A stretch of DNA of 41,346 bases from NCBI RefSeq assembly GCF_000158815.1, contig NZ_GG657738.1:1637884-1679229 (forward strand). Reading direction: 5' to 3'. Positions 11,657-18,689 of this stretch are shown here, in pieces (the first letter of the stretch is position 1; every line of letters begins with the position of its first letter). Origin of the DNA: Micromonospora sp. ATCC 39149 (GTDB lineage Bacteria > Actinomycetota > Actinomycetes > Mycobacteriales > Micromonosporaceae). The position numbers were made by a program, and so were the translations under genes. The notes under the pieces are model-generated. The model saw only the letters and a program-made list of their open reading frames with translations. It did no database searches and was not told the DNA's origin.

Positions 11657-11705
11657 GATGCACATACGTCGATCGACGAAAGGGGCACGCCGGTAGGGGT
11701 CGGGT

Positions 11706-11759
11706 GCAAGGAAGGGCCCCTTGTTAACGCCTGGGGTAGAGAAGGGCTCCCCTCTCACC
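11706..11759 (+). repeat. dispersed intergenic repeat, copy B
   Basis: It starts GCAAGGAAGGGCCCCTTG and contains TTAACGCCT, GGTAGAGAAGGG and a final TCACC. It lies between the chitinase promoter and the exonuclease gene. The orientation is opposite to copies A and C. This copy does not follow a stop codon. Confidence 0.8.
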
Positions 11760-11895
11760 GCCCGGCCATCCAGCACGACTGTCCACAAAGGGCAATGATC
11801 GGCCCGATCGTCGGCGTGTGCGACAGGGCTTCCGCCGGGCGCGTACTCGAAGATCGTCTCCTGGTTCGCCAACACCCCACACAGGAGACAGCTCG

Positions 11896-12729
11896 ATGAT
11901 CAACAAGTACGCCGGGCGCTGCGCCACCTGCCACGCCCAGGTGGGGGCCGGCACCGGCCAGCGCGCCAGCGTCAACGGAATCTGGAGCACGTACCACAAC
12001 GGGTGCGTCCCGGTCCGGGTCGCGCCGCCGATGGGGTGCCACGGCGGCTGGCACGACCTGCCGGTCGTCGGCTTCGACCTGGAGGGCACGCTGCCCGAGC
12101 CGATGGAAACCCGGATCGTCTCCGCCGCCCTGGTGCACTCAGACGGCACGACGCGGGAGTGGCTCGTCGACCCGGGCGTGCCGATTCCCGCCGACGCGAC
12201 GGCCCGGCACGGCATCACCGACGAGATGGTTCGCACCGGCGGCCGGCCGGCCCGGGACGCGCTGGCGGAGCTGGGCACGGCGATCGCCAAGCTGATCGCC
12301 GACTCCACCCCGCTGGTGGCCTTCTGCGCCCCGTACGACGTGACGGCGCTGCACACCGAACTGGCCCGACACGGCCTGCCCGCCCTCGACTGGGACCGGG
12401 CCGTCGTCATCGACCCGTCGGTGCTGCACCAGCAGGTCGAGCCCCGCTGGTACGGCCGCCGGCAGCTCGGCGACCTGTGCCGGTACTACGAGGTCACGTT
12501 GGACAACGCCCACGACGCGGCCAGCGACGCTCGGGCAGCCGCCGAGCTGGCCCGGTCGATCGCGGCCCGGCACGAGCGCATCGCGCGGATGCGGCCGGAC
12601 GCGCTGCACCAGGCGCAGATCGGCTGGCACGCCGAGCAGGCTCGGGACCTCCAACTCTCCTTCGACCGGCGAGGCCTCGGCAAGACGGTCAGCACGCAGT
12701 GGCCCCTGGAGGCGGCACCACGCGGCTGA
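11896..12729 (+). CDS. zinc-finger protein fused to a DEDDh 3'-5' exonuclease
   Basis: A 277-residue protein starting at the ATG 11896, seven bases after AGGAGA. The N-terminus carries a probable zinc site, C9-x2-C12 and H34-x2-C37, in the frame of GRCATCHAQVGAGTG and YHNGC. Residues 57-222 form a DnaQ-like exonuclease. Exo I is D61-x-E63 (GFDLEGT), Exo II carries D148 in FCAPYD, and Exo III is H206-x4-D211 (HDAASDARA), so all four acidic residues and the histidine are present. The C-terminal 55 residues are helical and charged, with no known domain seen. Such enzymes trim 3' ends of DNA or RNA; the substrate here is unknown. The zinc finger may recognise nucleic acid. Confidence 0.85.
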   Translation: MINKYAGRCATCHAQVGAGTGQRASVNGIWSTYHNGCVPVRVAPPMGCHGGWHDLPVVGFDLEGTLPEPMETRIVSAALVHSDGTTREWLVDPGVPIPADATARHGITDEMVRTGGRPARDALAELGTAIAKLIADSTPLVAFCAPYDVTALHTELARHGLPALDWDRAVVIDPSVLHQQVEPRWYGRRQLGDLCRYYEVTLDNAHDAASDARAAAELARSIAARHERIARMRPDALHQAQIGWHAEQARDLQLSFDRRGLGKTVSTQWPLEAAPRG

Positions 12730-12756
12730 CGCCGGCCGGGGGTGGGGGTGCGCCGG

Positions 12757-12855
12757 TCAGCCGGCGGTCGGCGGGCTCAGCAGCGTCGGGCCTGTGGTGG
12801 GCACGAACCCCAGCGACCGGTACAGCGACTCGCCGTCCGCCGACGCAGGCATCGA
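12757..12855 (-). pseudogene. C-terminal relic of a GNAT acetyltransferase
   Basis: The minus strand reads SADGESLYRSLGFVPTTG followed by PTLLSPP and a stop. This is the characteristic end of GNAT N-acetyltransferases, where the (L/Y)Y-x-x-LGF motif precedes the last beta strand. Nothing upstream in any minus frame resembles the acetyl-CoA binding core, so only about 32 codons survive. It fills part of the 232-base gap between the exonuclease and dehydratase genes. Confidence 0.6.
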
Positions 12856-12948
12856 CCTTCCCCACCCCGCTTGCGGTACCAGTCGAGGGCCATACCCCGG
12901 CACGCACTCTCCCGCTGTCGGGTCGGGACACGCCGGCACTGGTGGGGC

Positions 12949-12954
12949 TAGGCT
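12949..12954 (+). promoter_or_regulatory. -10 element of the dehydratase gene (leaderless type)
   Basis: TAGGCT ends seven bases before the GTG at 12962; there is no Shine-Dalgarno sequence. Confidence 0.45.
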
Positions 12955-12961
12955 GCGCCGT

Positions 12962-13909
12962 GTGCAGTTGGTGAGCGCGGACGACATCACGGCGGCGGAG
13001 CGACGGATCGGCGGGCGGGTGGTCCGTACCCCGCTGCTGGCCTGCACGCACATCGGCGACGAGTACGGGCTCGACCTGTGGGTCAAGGCGGAGAACCTGC
13101 AACACACCGGCAGCTTCAAGGCGCGCGGGGTGCTCAACGCGCTGCTCGCGCTCACCGAACGCGCCGGTCGACCGGCCGGCCTGGCCGCCTTCTCGGCCGG
13201 CAACCACGCGATGGCCGTGGCGTACGCCGGTCAGGCGTACGCCCTGCCCACCGTGGTGTGCATGCCGCCGCACGCGGTGCCGACGAAGATCGAGGCGGTC
13301 CGCCGGTACGGCGGCGAGGTCGTGCTCACCGACGACCTGCTCGGCACCTGCGAGGCCATCGCGGCGGAACGCGGGTACCACCTGCTGCCGCCGTTCGACG
13401 ACCCGGACGTCATCGCCGGCCAGGCCACCATCGGCCGGGAGATCCTGGCCGACGGCCCGCCGCCGGGGCTGGTCCTGGTGCCGGTGGGCGGCGGCGGTCT
13501 GATCAGCGGGGTGGCGGCGGCGGTGCGGGCGGCGGCACCGACGGCGCGGATCGTCGGAGTGGAGCCGGCCACCGCCAACGCCGTCGGCCATGCCCTGCGC
13601 ACCGGGGGCGCGGCCCCGGCGACGCCGCCACAGTCGATGGCGGACGGGCTGGCGGCCCCCTTCGCCGGCCGGCACACCCTGGCCCACATCCGGGCCCTGG
13701 TGGACGACGTGGTGGAGGTCGCCGAGGACGCGATCTGGGGCGCCTGGTGGGAGCTGCTGGACGCCACGAAGCTCCTGGTCGAGCCGTCCGCCGCCGTCAC
13801 CTACGCGGCGCTGCGCACCGGCCTGGTCACCGCCGCGCCGTGCACCCGGGTGGTGCTGGTACTCAGCGGCGGAAACGTCGCGCCGACGGCGCTGGCCACC
13901 CTGCGCTGA
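12962..13909 (+). CDS. serine/threonine dehydratase (fold-type II PLP enzyme)
   Basis: A 315-residue protein of the threonine/serine dehydratase family, which removes water and ammonia from L-threonine or L-serine to give 2-oxo acids. The PLP lysine lies in TGSFKARG (about residue 51). The substrate loop is AFSAGNHAMAVAYAG, the phosphate-binding glycine loop is VPVGGGGLISG, and a late LVLSGGNVAP segment contacts the cofactor. There is no ACT regulatory domain, so it resembles the short catabolic or racemase-like forms rather than biosynthetic IlvA. The GTG at 12962 is chosen from the TAGGCT box and the family's N-terminal length; a GTG three codons later is possible. Repeat copy C follows the gene. 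Confidence 0.88.
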   Translation: MQLVSADDITAAERRIGGRVVRTPLLACTHIGDEYGLDLWVKAENLQHTGSFKARGVLNALLALTERAGRPAGLAAFSAGNHAMAVAYAGQAYALPTVVCMPPHAVPTKIEAVRRYGGEVVLTDDLLGTCEAIAAERGYHLLPPFDDPDVIAGQATIGREILADGPPPGLVLVPVGGGGLISGVAAAVRAAAPTARIVGVEPATANAVGHALRTGGAAPATPPQSMADGLAAPFAGRHTLAHIRALVDDVVEVAEDAIWGAWWELLDATKLLVEPSAAVTYAALRTGLVTAAPCTRVVLVLSGGNVAPTALATLR

Positions 13910-13982
13910 CCCGCCCCACCCTGCGCTGCCCTGTTCCCACCCCGCTGCCCCGCCCCGCCCAGCGTTGCCCGGCGTTGCCCGG

Positions 13983-14034
13983 GGTGAGAAGGGCGCCCTT
14001 CTCACCCGCAGGCGTTAATAAGGTGCCCTTCCTT
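13983..14034 (-). repeat. dispersed intergenic repeat, copy C, with a 26-base perfect palindrome
   Basis: On the minus strand it begins AAGGAAGGGCACC directly after the DUF2203 stop codon and contains TTAACGCCT. The other end is a perfect palindrome at 13982-14007: GGGTGAGAAGGGC followed by its complement. It lies between convergent genes and could act as a bidirectional terminator. Confidence 0.8.
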
Positions 14035-14385
14035 TCACACCGGGCGGCGGCCGGCGAAGCCGCACTCGACGCGGTGGTACCAGCGCACGTCGGTGTCGCC
14101 CTCCAGCCAGCACCACAGCACCGGACGGCCGGCCCGCTCGCCGGGGAAGTCCAGCAGCACCGGGGCGATGCCCTTGACCTGGATGTCGTGCTCGTGCAGC
14201 TCGTCCACGACCCCGTGCAGCCGGGCCTCCAGGCCCTTGATCTCGGCGAGGCCGCCGAGCGGGCTCAGCCCGCCGTCGGCGAGGTCGGCGCGCAGCTCGG
14301 CGAGGTCGGCCCGGAGCCGGATCAGCTCTCCGATGCGCGGTTGCAGGGTGGCCACGAGGTGACGCGCCTGGGCGAGTGTGAACAC
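14035..14385 (-). CDS. DUF2203 family protein
   Basis: A 116-residue conserved protein of unknown function. The N-terminal half is a long amphipathic helical pair rich in Leu, Arg and Glu (FTLAQARHLVATLQPRIGEL, then RADLAELRADL), probably a coiled coil or helical hairpin. The C-terminal half has GIAPVLLDFPGE, VLWCWLEGD and YHRVECGFAGR. The last is typical of DUF2203, in which the end reads W-H-x-x-x-x-G-x-x-G-R. The GTG at 14385 fits the family start and is preceded six bases upstream by the -10-like CATACT on the minus strand; there is no ribosome binding site. It is downstream of the damaged proC on the same strand. Confidence 0.75.
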   Translation of the reverse strand: MFTLAQARHLVATLQPRIGELIRLRADLAELRADLADGGLSPLGGLAEIKGLEARLHGVVDELHEHDIQVKGIAPVLLDFPGERAGRPVLWCWLEGDTDVRWYHRVECGFAGRRPV

Positions 14386-14522
14386 GGCGCCAGTATGGGG
14401 CACAGGTCCTGTCTTGCGCAGGGGTGTCGACCGGCCAACGCCCGCACCCGGGCCGACTTCGACACCGGTTCCAGCGAGGGGCGACCGATCCGAATCTCGC
14501 AGAACCCGATCCTTGCTCGACC

Positions 14523-15343
14523 TCACTCGGACTGGGCGGCCAACTCCCGGGCGCGGTCGCGGGCCGCCTCCAGCGCGGCGAGCATGGCCGCGCGCACGCC
14601 GTGGTTCTCCAGCTCCCGGATGGCGGAGATGGTGGTGCCGGCGGGCGAGGTGACCGCCTCGCGCAGCTTGACCGGGTGCTCACCGGAGTCGCGCAGCATG
14701 ACGGCCGAGCCGATCGCGGTCTGCACGATCAGCTCGTGGGCGACCTGGCGCGGCAGGCCGAGCAGGATGCCGGCGTCGACCATCGCCTCGACCAGCAGAT
14801 AGAAGTACGCCGGCCCGGAACCGGACAGGGCGGTCACGGCGTCCTGCTGGGACTCGGGGACCCGGACGGTCGCGCCCAGCGGCGTGAACATCTCCTCGGC
14901 CAGGGCGAGGTGCTCACCGGTGGCGTGGGTGCCGGCGGAGATGGCGCTCATCGCCTGGTCGACCAGGGCCGGGGTGTTGGTCATGACGCGGACCACTGGG
15001 GTGCCCTCGGGCAGCCGCCGGTTGAAGAAGCCGGTGGTCAGGCCGGCGCAGAGCGAGATGACCAGCTTGTCGGCGGGCACCTTCGGCCCGATCTCGTCGA
15101 GCAGGGCGGCGGCGTCCTGCGGCTTCACGGCAACGGCCAGCACGTCGGCCTCGCCGACGGCGGTCAGGTTGTCGACCACCCGGACGCCGTAGCGGGTGGC
15201 CAGTTCCTCAAGCCCGGGTCGGCCGCCGGGCCGTGGCCAGCAGCCGCCCCACCGACCAGCCGGAGCGCAGCAGCCCGGAGAGCACCAGCTCGCCGATCTT
15301 GCCCGCGCCGATCACCGCAGCGGTGTGGTCTCCCCACCGCCAT
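14523..15343 (-). pseudogene. proC: pyrroline-5-carboxylate reductase, frame-broken in the N-terminal Rossmann region
   Basis: ProC makes L-proline by NAD(P)H reduction of pyrroline-5-carboxylate. The bulk (about 15207-14523) is intact and typical: AVKPQDAAALLDEIGP, VRVMTNTPALVDQAMSA, SGSGPAYFYLLVEAMVDAG and KLREAVTSPAGTT. The first 35 codons of the fold, VIGAGKIGELVLSGLLRSGW onward (15315-15208), lie in another frame ending at TGA 15210-15208. One extra base at about 15210-15211 explains it, since GGGCTTGAGGAA should read GGGCTGAGGAA. A second shift is likely: the ATG at 15343 has an excellent GGAGGGGGG site but is out of frame with VIGAGKIG. Either the gene is inactive or the sequence carries two errors. 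Confidence 0.8.
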
Positions 15344-15384
15344 GGTCGTACCCCCCTCCGTCGCCCGCCGTGCGGCGGGGCCGA

Positions 15385-15429
15385 GCGACGGGCGCGGCGG
15401 TTCCCCGGGGAACCGCCCGCGCCCGTCGC
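15385..15429 (-). terminator. long hairpin after the phosphofructokinase gene
   Basis: GCGACGGGCGC-GGCGGTTCCCC and its complement pair over 22 bp with one bulged base. The hairpin lies between the pfk stop and the proC start. A second small stem, CCCGC/GCGGG at about 15364-15379, lies beside it. Together they make independent transcription of proC plausible. Confidence 0.7.
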
Positions 15430-15436
15430 GTTGGCG

Positions 15437-16465
15437 TCAGCTGCCGAAGAAGACCTCGGCCTCTTCGTACCGCTCCAGCGGCACGGTCTTCAGCTCGCGG
15501 GTGGCCTCGGCCAGCGGCACCCGGACGATGTTCGTGCTCTGCATGGCGACCATCTTGCCCCAGTCGCCCTCGTGGGCCGCGTCGATCGCCTGCAGGCCGA
15601 GCCGGGTGGCGAGCACCCGGTCGAACGCGGTCGGGGTGCCACCGCGCTGGATGTGGCCCAGCACGACGGTCCGCGCCTCCTTGCCGGTCTTGGCCTCCAA
15701 CTGCTCGGCCAGCCACTGGCCGATGCCGCCGAGGCGGACGTGGCCGAACGCGTCGAGCTCCTGGTTGTGCAGGACCATCTGGCCGTCGAGCGGCTGGGCA
15801 CCCTCGGCGACCACGACGATCGGGGCGTACTGGTGCTGGAAGCGCTTCTCGACGTACCCGGCGACCTGCTCGACGTCGAACTGCCGCTCGGGCAGCAGGA
15901 TCACGTTGGCGCCGCCGGCCAGGCCGGCGTGTAGGGCGATCCAGCCGGCGTGCCGGCCCATGACCTCGACGACCAGGGTGCGGTGGTGGCTCTCGGCCGT
16001 GGTGTGCAGCCGGTCGATCGCCTCCATCGCGATGTTGACGGCGGTGTCGAAACCGAAGGTGTAGTCGGTGGCGCCGAGGTCGTTGTCGATCGTCTTCGGC
16101 ACGCCGACGACGTTGACACCCAGCTCGTGCAGCTTGGTGGCGACGCCGAGGGTGTCCTCGCCGCCGATCGCGATCAGCGCGTCCACGCCCTGCGCGGCGA
16201 GGTTCTCCTTGATCCGCTCGACGCCGTTCTCGATCTTGAAGGGGTTGGTGCGGGAGGAGCCGAGGATGGTGCCGCCGCGCGGCAGGATGCCCCGCACCTC
16301 CGCGATGCCGAGGGGCTTGGACAGGCCCTCCAACGGGCCCCGCCACCCGTCCTGGAAGCCCACGAACTCGTGACCGTAGGTGGCGACGCCCTTGCGGACC
16401 ACCGCCCGGATAACCGCGTTGAGACCCGGGCAGTCGCCGCCGCCGGTGAGCACGCCGATACGCAT
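15437..16465 (-). CDS. pfkA: 6-phosphofructokinase with pyrophosphate-type residues
   Basis: A 342-residue phosphofructokinase from the ATG at 16465, with AGGAGG eleven bases upstream. It phosphorylates fructose 6-phosphate in glycolysis. Visible motifs: GGGDCPGLN at 8-16, GGEDTLG at 101-107, PKTIDND at 123-129 (catalytic Asp), the substrate segment EVMGRHAGW, and LGHIQRGGTPTAFDR. Residue 104 is Asp and residue 124 is Lys. In this superfamily Gly104 favours ATP, whereas Asp104 with Lys124 is the pyrophosphate-dependent signature, as in Amycolatopsis methanolica PPi-PFK. The enzyme is therefore probably reversible and PPi-linked; that is inference from two residues. A strong hairpin follows. 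The exoribonuclease gene is upstream on the same strand, with a 257-base gap that holds no recognisable gene. Confidence 0.93.
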   Translation of the reverse strand: MRIGVLTGGGDCPGLNAVIRAVVRKGVATYGHEFVGFQDGWRGPLEGLSKPLGIAEVRGILPRGGTILGSSRTNPFKIENGVERIKENLAAQGVDALIAIGGEDTLGVATKLHELGVNVVGVPKTIDNDLGATDYTFGFDTAVNIAMEAIDRLHTTAESHHRTLVVEVMGRHAGWIALHAGLAGGANVILLPERQFDVEQVAGYVEKRFQHQYAPIVVVAEGAQPLDGQMVLHNQELDAFGHVRLGGIGQWLAEQLEAKTGKEARTVVLGHIQRGGTPTAFDRVLATRLGLQAIDAAHEGDWGKMVAMQSTNIVRVPLAEATRELKTVPLERYEEAEVFFGS

Positions 16466-16722
16466 GATCTGCTCATCCTCCTGGAGCATCAGGTGAAGCC
16501 CGATTTGCCCCAGGATATGTGTCGGATCAGACCATCGGCACCGTTGCCGGCCCGGGGCGGGCCGTCACTGCGAACTGTAGCCGCCGCGCCGATACGCCGG
16601 CAGCGCACCCCGGGGCGACGCCCGCCGCCCAGAAGATCGCCTCCTGACCAGTCGACCGTCCAGCCCGACGGTGGTCAGCACGCAGGTCCGCGCGGCGCGC
16701 ACCCAAGTGGAAGAGGCCCCGG

Positions 16723-17220
16723 TCAGCGGGCCGTCATCGCGCGCCAGCGGGCGAGGTTGTGCCGGGCGTCGACCAACGCGTCGTGCCGGGCCGCGTCGGC
16801 GTTCGGCAGGGGTGGCCGTCCCCGGTCGTCCCAGAGCTGACGCAGCTCCTTGGTGAACCGGGGGATCTCCCGGGGCAGCCCCCGCATCGACCCCCAGAGC
16901 TGGGCCAGGACCACGTGGTCGTACGCGGCGTACCAGGCCCAGAGTTCAAGCTGCTCGCCCGGCCGGCCCCGGATCGGCTCGACCAGGAAGTCGTAGAGGT
17001 CGTCGCGGATCCGCTCCCGGGACCGCCAGGCCCGGTCGGCCGGCGAGGGGAGCCTGTCCAGGACGTTGCGGCGCACCCAGGGCACGGCGCGGGAGTCGTC
17101 GAACTCGGTGGAGACGGCGTAGAACTCGCGCCCGTTCTCGTCGACGACGCCGATCGACACGAGGTCGACGGTGCGCCCGTCCTCGATGAACTCGCAGTCG
17201 TAGAAGTAGCGGTATACCAT
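16723..17220 (-). CDS. Rv2179c-type 3'-5' exoribonuclease
   Basis: A 165-residue DEDDh-fold exoribonuclease of the Rv2179c family, which trims 3' overhangs of RNA. The catalytic acidic pair is in RYFYDCEFIEDG (D8 and E10). The middle motif is WAWYAAYDHVVLAQLWG with its Asp, and HDALVDARHNL carries the final His and Asp. The ATG at 17220 gives the family N-terminus MVYRYFYDCEF and has GAGG upstream. The length equals the mycobacterial protein. The gene keeps approximate synteny with aroG (Rv2178c/Rv2179c), though about 7.5 kb of other genes separate the two here. No damage is visible. Confidence 0.88.
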   Translation of the reverse strand: MVYRYFYDCEFIEDGRTVDLVSIGVVDENGREFYAVSTEFDDSRAVPWVRRNVLDRLPSPADRAWRSRERIRDDLYDFLVEPIRGRPGEQLELWAWYAAYDHVVLAQLWGSMRGLPREIPRFTKELRQLWDDRGRPPLPNADAARHDALVDARHNLARWRAMTAR

Positions 17221-17380
17221 CGCCCGCCATCCTCGCGCACCGGCGACACCCACCGGAGGCCGGGGTCGCGCACGTCGCGCCGCTCCTTCGCCGCAGCTCG
17301 GGACTGTTACGGAAGTGTCGCCGGGGGTGTACAGCGGGCAACTGGGCCGTCATGATCTGATGAGTGCCGCTACCGGACAC

Positions 17381-17392
17381 CGAACCGGTTCG
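17381..17392. promoter_or_regulatory. perfect 12-base palindrome upstream of the Crp-family gene
   Basis: CGAACCGGTTCG lies about 80 bases before the predicted start and may be an operator. The regulator that would bind it is unknown. Confidence 0.35.
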
Positions 17393-17470
17393 CGACCTCG
17401 CGCCGGGGATGTGATGTCAGGTTCATCCGGCCGCGAGTCTGAGGTCCTTATACCGGGGAGGGGTTGGGCC

Positions 17471-18163
17471 GTGGAGATGCGCCTGCCAGAGCCGGGTGAC
17501 GCGCTCACGGGTGTCGAGATGTTCGCCGGCCTCGAGCCGGAGGCCCGGCAACGGGTGATCGCGGCGGCGGTGCCGCGCACGTACCGCAAGGGCCAGTTGC
17601 TCTTCGTCGAGAACGACCCCGGCGAGTCCCTGATCGTGCTGCGCCGGGGCGCGGTGGCCGTGTTCCGCACCGCGCCGACCGGCGAGCGGGCCGTGTTGTC
17701 GGTGATCCGCCCGCCGGACGTGCTCGGCGAGGTCTCCCTGCTCGACGCCTCCACCCGTTCGGCGTCGGCCGAGGCGATCGAGGACTGCTCCGCCCTCGCG
17801 CTGTCCCGGGCGGCGTTCATGGATCTGGTGCACTCCAACCCGCGCATCCTCGACGCGGTGATGCGATCGCTCGGCGGGCTGATCCGCCGGCTGACCGAGC
17901 AGAACGCCGACCACGTCTTCCTCGACCTGCCCGGGCGGGTTGCCAAGACGCTGGTCCGGCTGGCTGGCGAGAGCCAGGCCCCGATGATCACCATAGAGCT
18001 GAACCAGAGCCAGCTCGCCGAGATGGCCGGGGGCTCCCGGCAGAGCGTCAACCAGGCGATCGGCTCCTTCGCCAGCCGGGGGTGGCTGCGCACGGAGGGC
18101 CGCCGGATCGTGGTCACCGACGTGGCGGCGCTGCGCCGACGCGCCGGCATGAGCGACCGCTGA
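17471..18163 (+). CDS. Crp/Fnr-family transcriptional regulator
   Basis: A 230-residue regulator. The cyclic-nucleotide-binding beta roll covers about 15-130. Its phosphate-binding cassette G86-E87-V-S-L-L then R96-S97-A98 keeps the Gly-Glu and Arg-Ser residues used to hold cAMP. A dimerisation helix (about 120-145) leads to a Crp-type winged helix. There the HTH at 178-206 reads NQSQLAEMAGGSRQSVNQAI, then a Gly-Trp wing. The GTG at 17471 follows GGGGAGG by about ten bases; an ATG two codons later is equally possible. It is probably a cAMP-responsive global regulator. A class III adenylate cyclase lies 0.5 kb downstream, a suggestive pairing. Two strong hairpins follow the stop. Confidence 0.9.
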   Translation: MEMRLPEPGDALTGVEMFAGLEPEARQRVIAAAVPRTYRKGQLLFVENDPGESLIVLRRGAVAVFRTAPTGERAVLSVIRPPDVLGEVSLLDASTRSASAEAIEDCSALALSRAAFMDLVHSNPRILDAVMRSLGGLIRRLTEQNADHVFLDLPGRVAKTLVRLAGESQAPMITIELNQSQLAEMAGGSRQSVNQAIGSFASRGWLRTEGRRIVVTDVAALRRRAGMSDR

Positions 18164-18198
18164 CGCGCGGACTGTTCCGTCGGCTCAGCCGCCAACCG

Positions 18199-18295
18199 CC
18201 GCGCCCCGCACGGGGCGCGGGCCGGGACGTGCGCGGGCTGGCTCAGGTCGGCACGGGTGCGAACGGGGGCCGGCGGGGCTGCCCGCCGGCCCGTT
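18199..18295. terminator. two hairpins between convergent genes
   Basis: The first is a ten-base perfect stem at 18199-18220 (CCGCGCCCCG/CGGGGCGCGG, two-base spacer). The second is an eleven-base stem at 18267-18292 (GGGCCGGCGGG/CCCGCCGGCCC), flanked by AAC/GTT. They separate the Crp gene from the convergent small gene. Confidence 0.65.
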
Positions 18296-18305
18296 CACCG
18301 GTTGA

Positions 18306-18554
18306 TCACTTGTCCGGCTCGTCCGCCGGCGGCGCGCTCGGGCCGGGGCCGATCTTCGTCGGTTCGATCGGCTTGGTCGTCCTCGTGATCTTCGTACTGA
18401 CCTGGTCGGGGGCTGTGCCCTGACCGTCCGGCGTCTCTACCATGCCCTGCTCCTCCAATGCGGCGAGAGTGACGGCGTCGACCTCGACCGCGTCGCCCGG
18501 GGCCCACACGGTGCCTCGCGGATCCGTCCACGCGGCAGACAGTCGTACGTGCAC
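18306..18554 (-). CDS. small hypothetical protein
   Basis: An 82-residue protein starting at the GTG 18554, with AGGAG six bases upstream, a strong site that decides the start. The N-terminal half (HVRLSAAWTDPRGTVWAPGD, then VEVDAVTLAALEEQGMVE) looks like a small beta domain followed by a helix. The C-terminal half is a disordered, charged Thr/Pro/Lys tail. I do not recognise a function; short proteins of this pattern recur in Micromonosporaceae and resemble some phage head accessory proteins only in length and composition. It is divergent from the large cyclase gene and convergent with the Crp gene. Confidence 0.6.
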   Translation of the reverse strand: MHVRLSAAWTDPRGTVWAPGDAVEVDAVTLAALEEQGMVETPDGQGTAPDQVSTKITRTTKPIEPTKIGPGPSAPPADEPDK

Positions 18555-18689
18555 GGCACTCTCCTGGCGTTCATGTCCTGAGCGGAAGGTTAGTCTGGCC
18601 CGGTCGGGCGCACGATCCGCCTGCATATCGGGTAGCCGACTCTGCCGCCTGGGGCGATACTGGGCCCACCTCGCGCTACGGAGCCGACC

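Noticed and set aside
12794..12961. N-terminal extension of the dehydratase
   Set aside because: It is open in frame but shows no family similarity, is antisense to the GNAT relic, and is upstream of the TAGGCT box.
14424..16064. Long plus-strand open frame across proC and pfk
   Set aside because: No family motif, low-complexity composition; proC and pfk on the minus strand are clear.
16490..16722. Possible gene between pfk and the exoribonuclease
   Set aside because: Short frames only, with no ribosome site or recognisable motif.
17410..17427. Possible Crp box (TGTGA half site) before the Crp gene
   Set aside because: The second half does not match TCACA well enough to support autoregulation.
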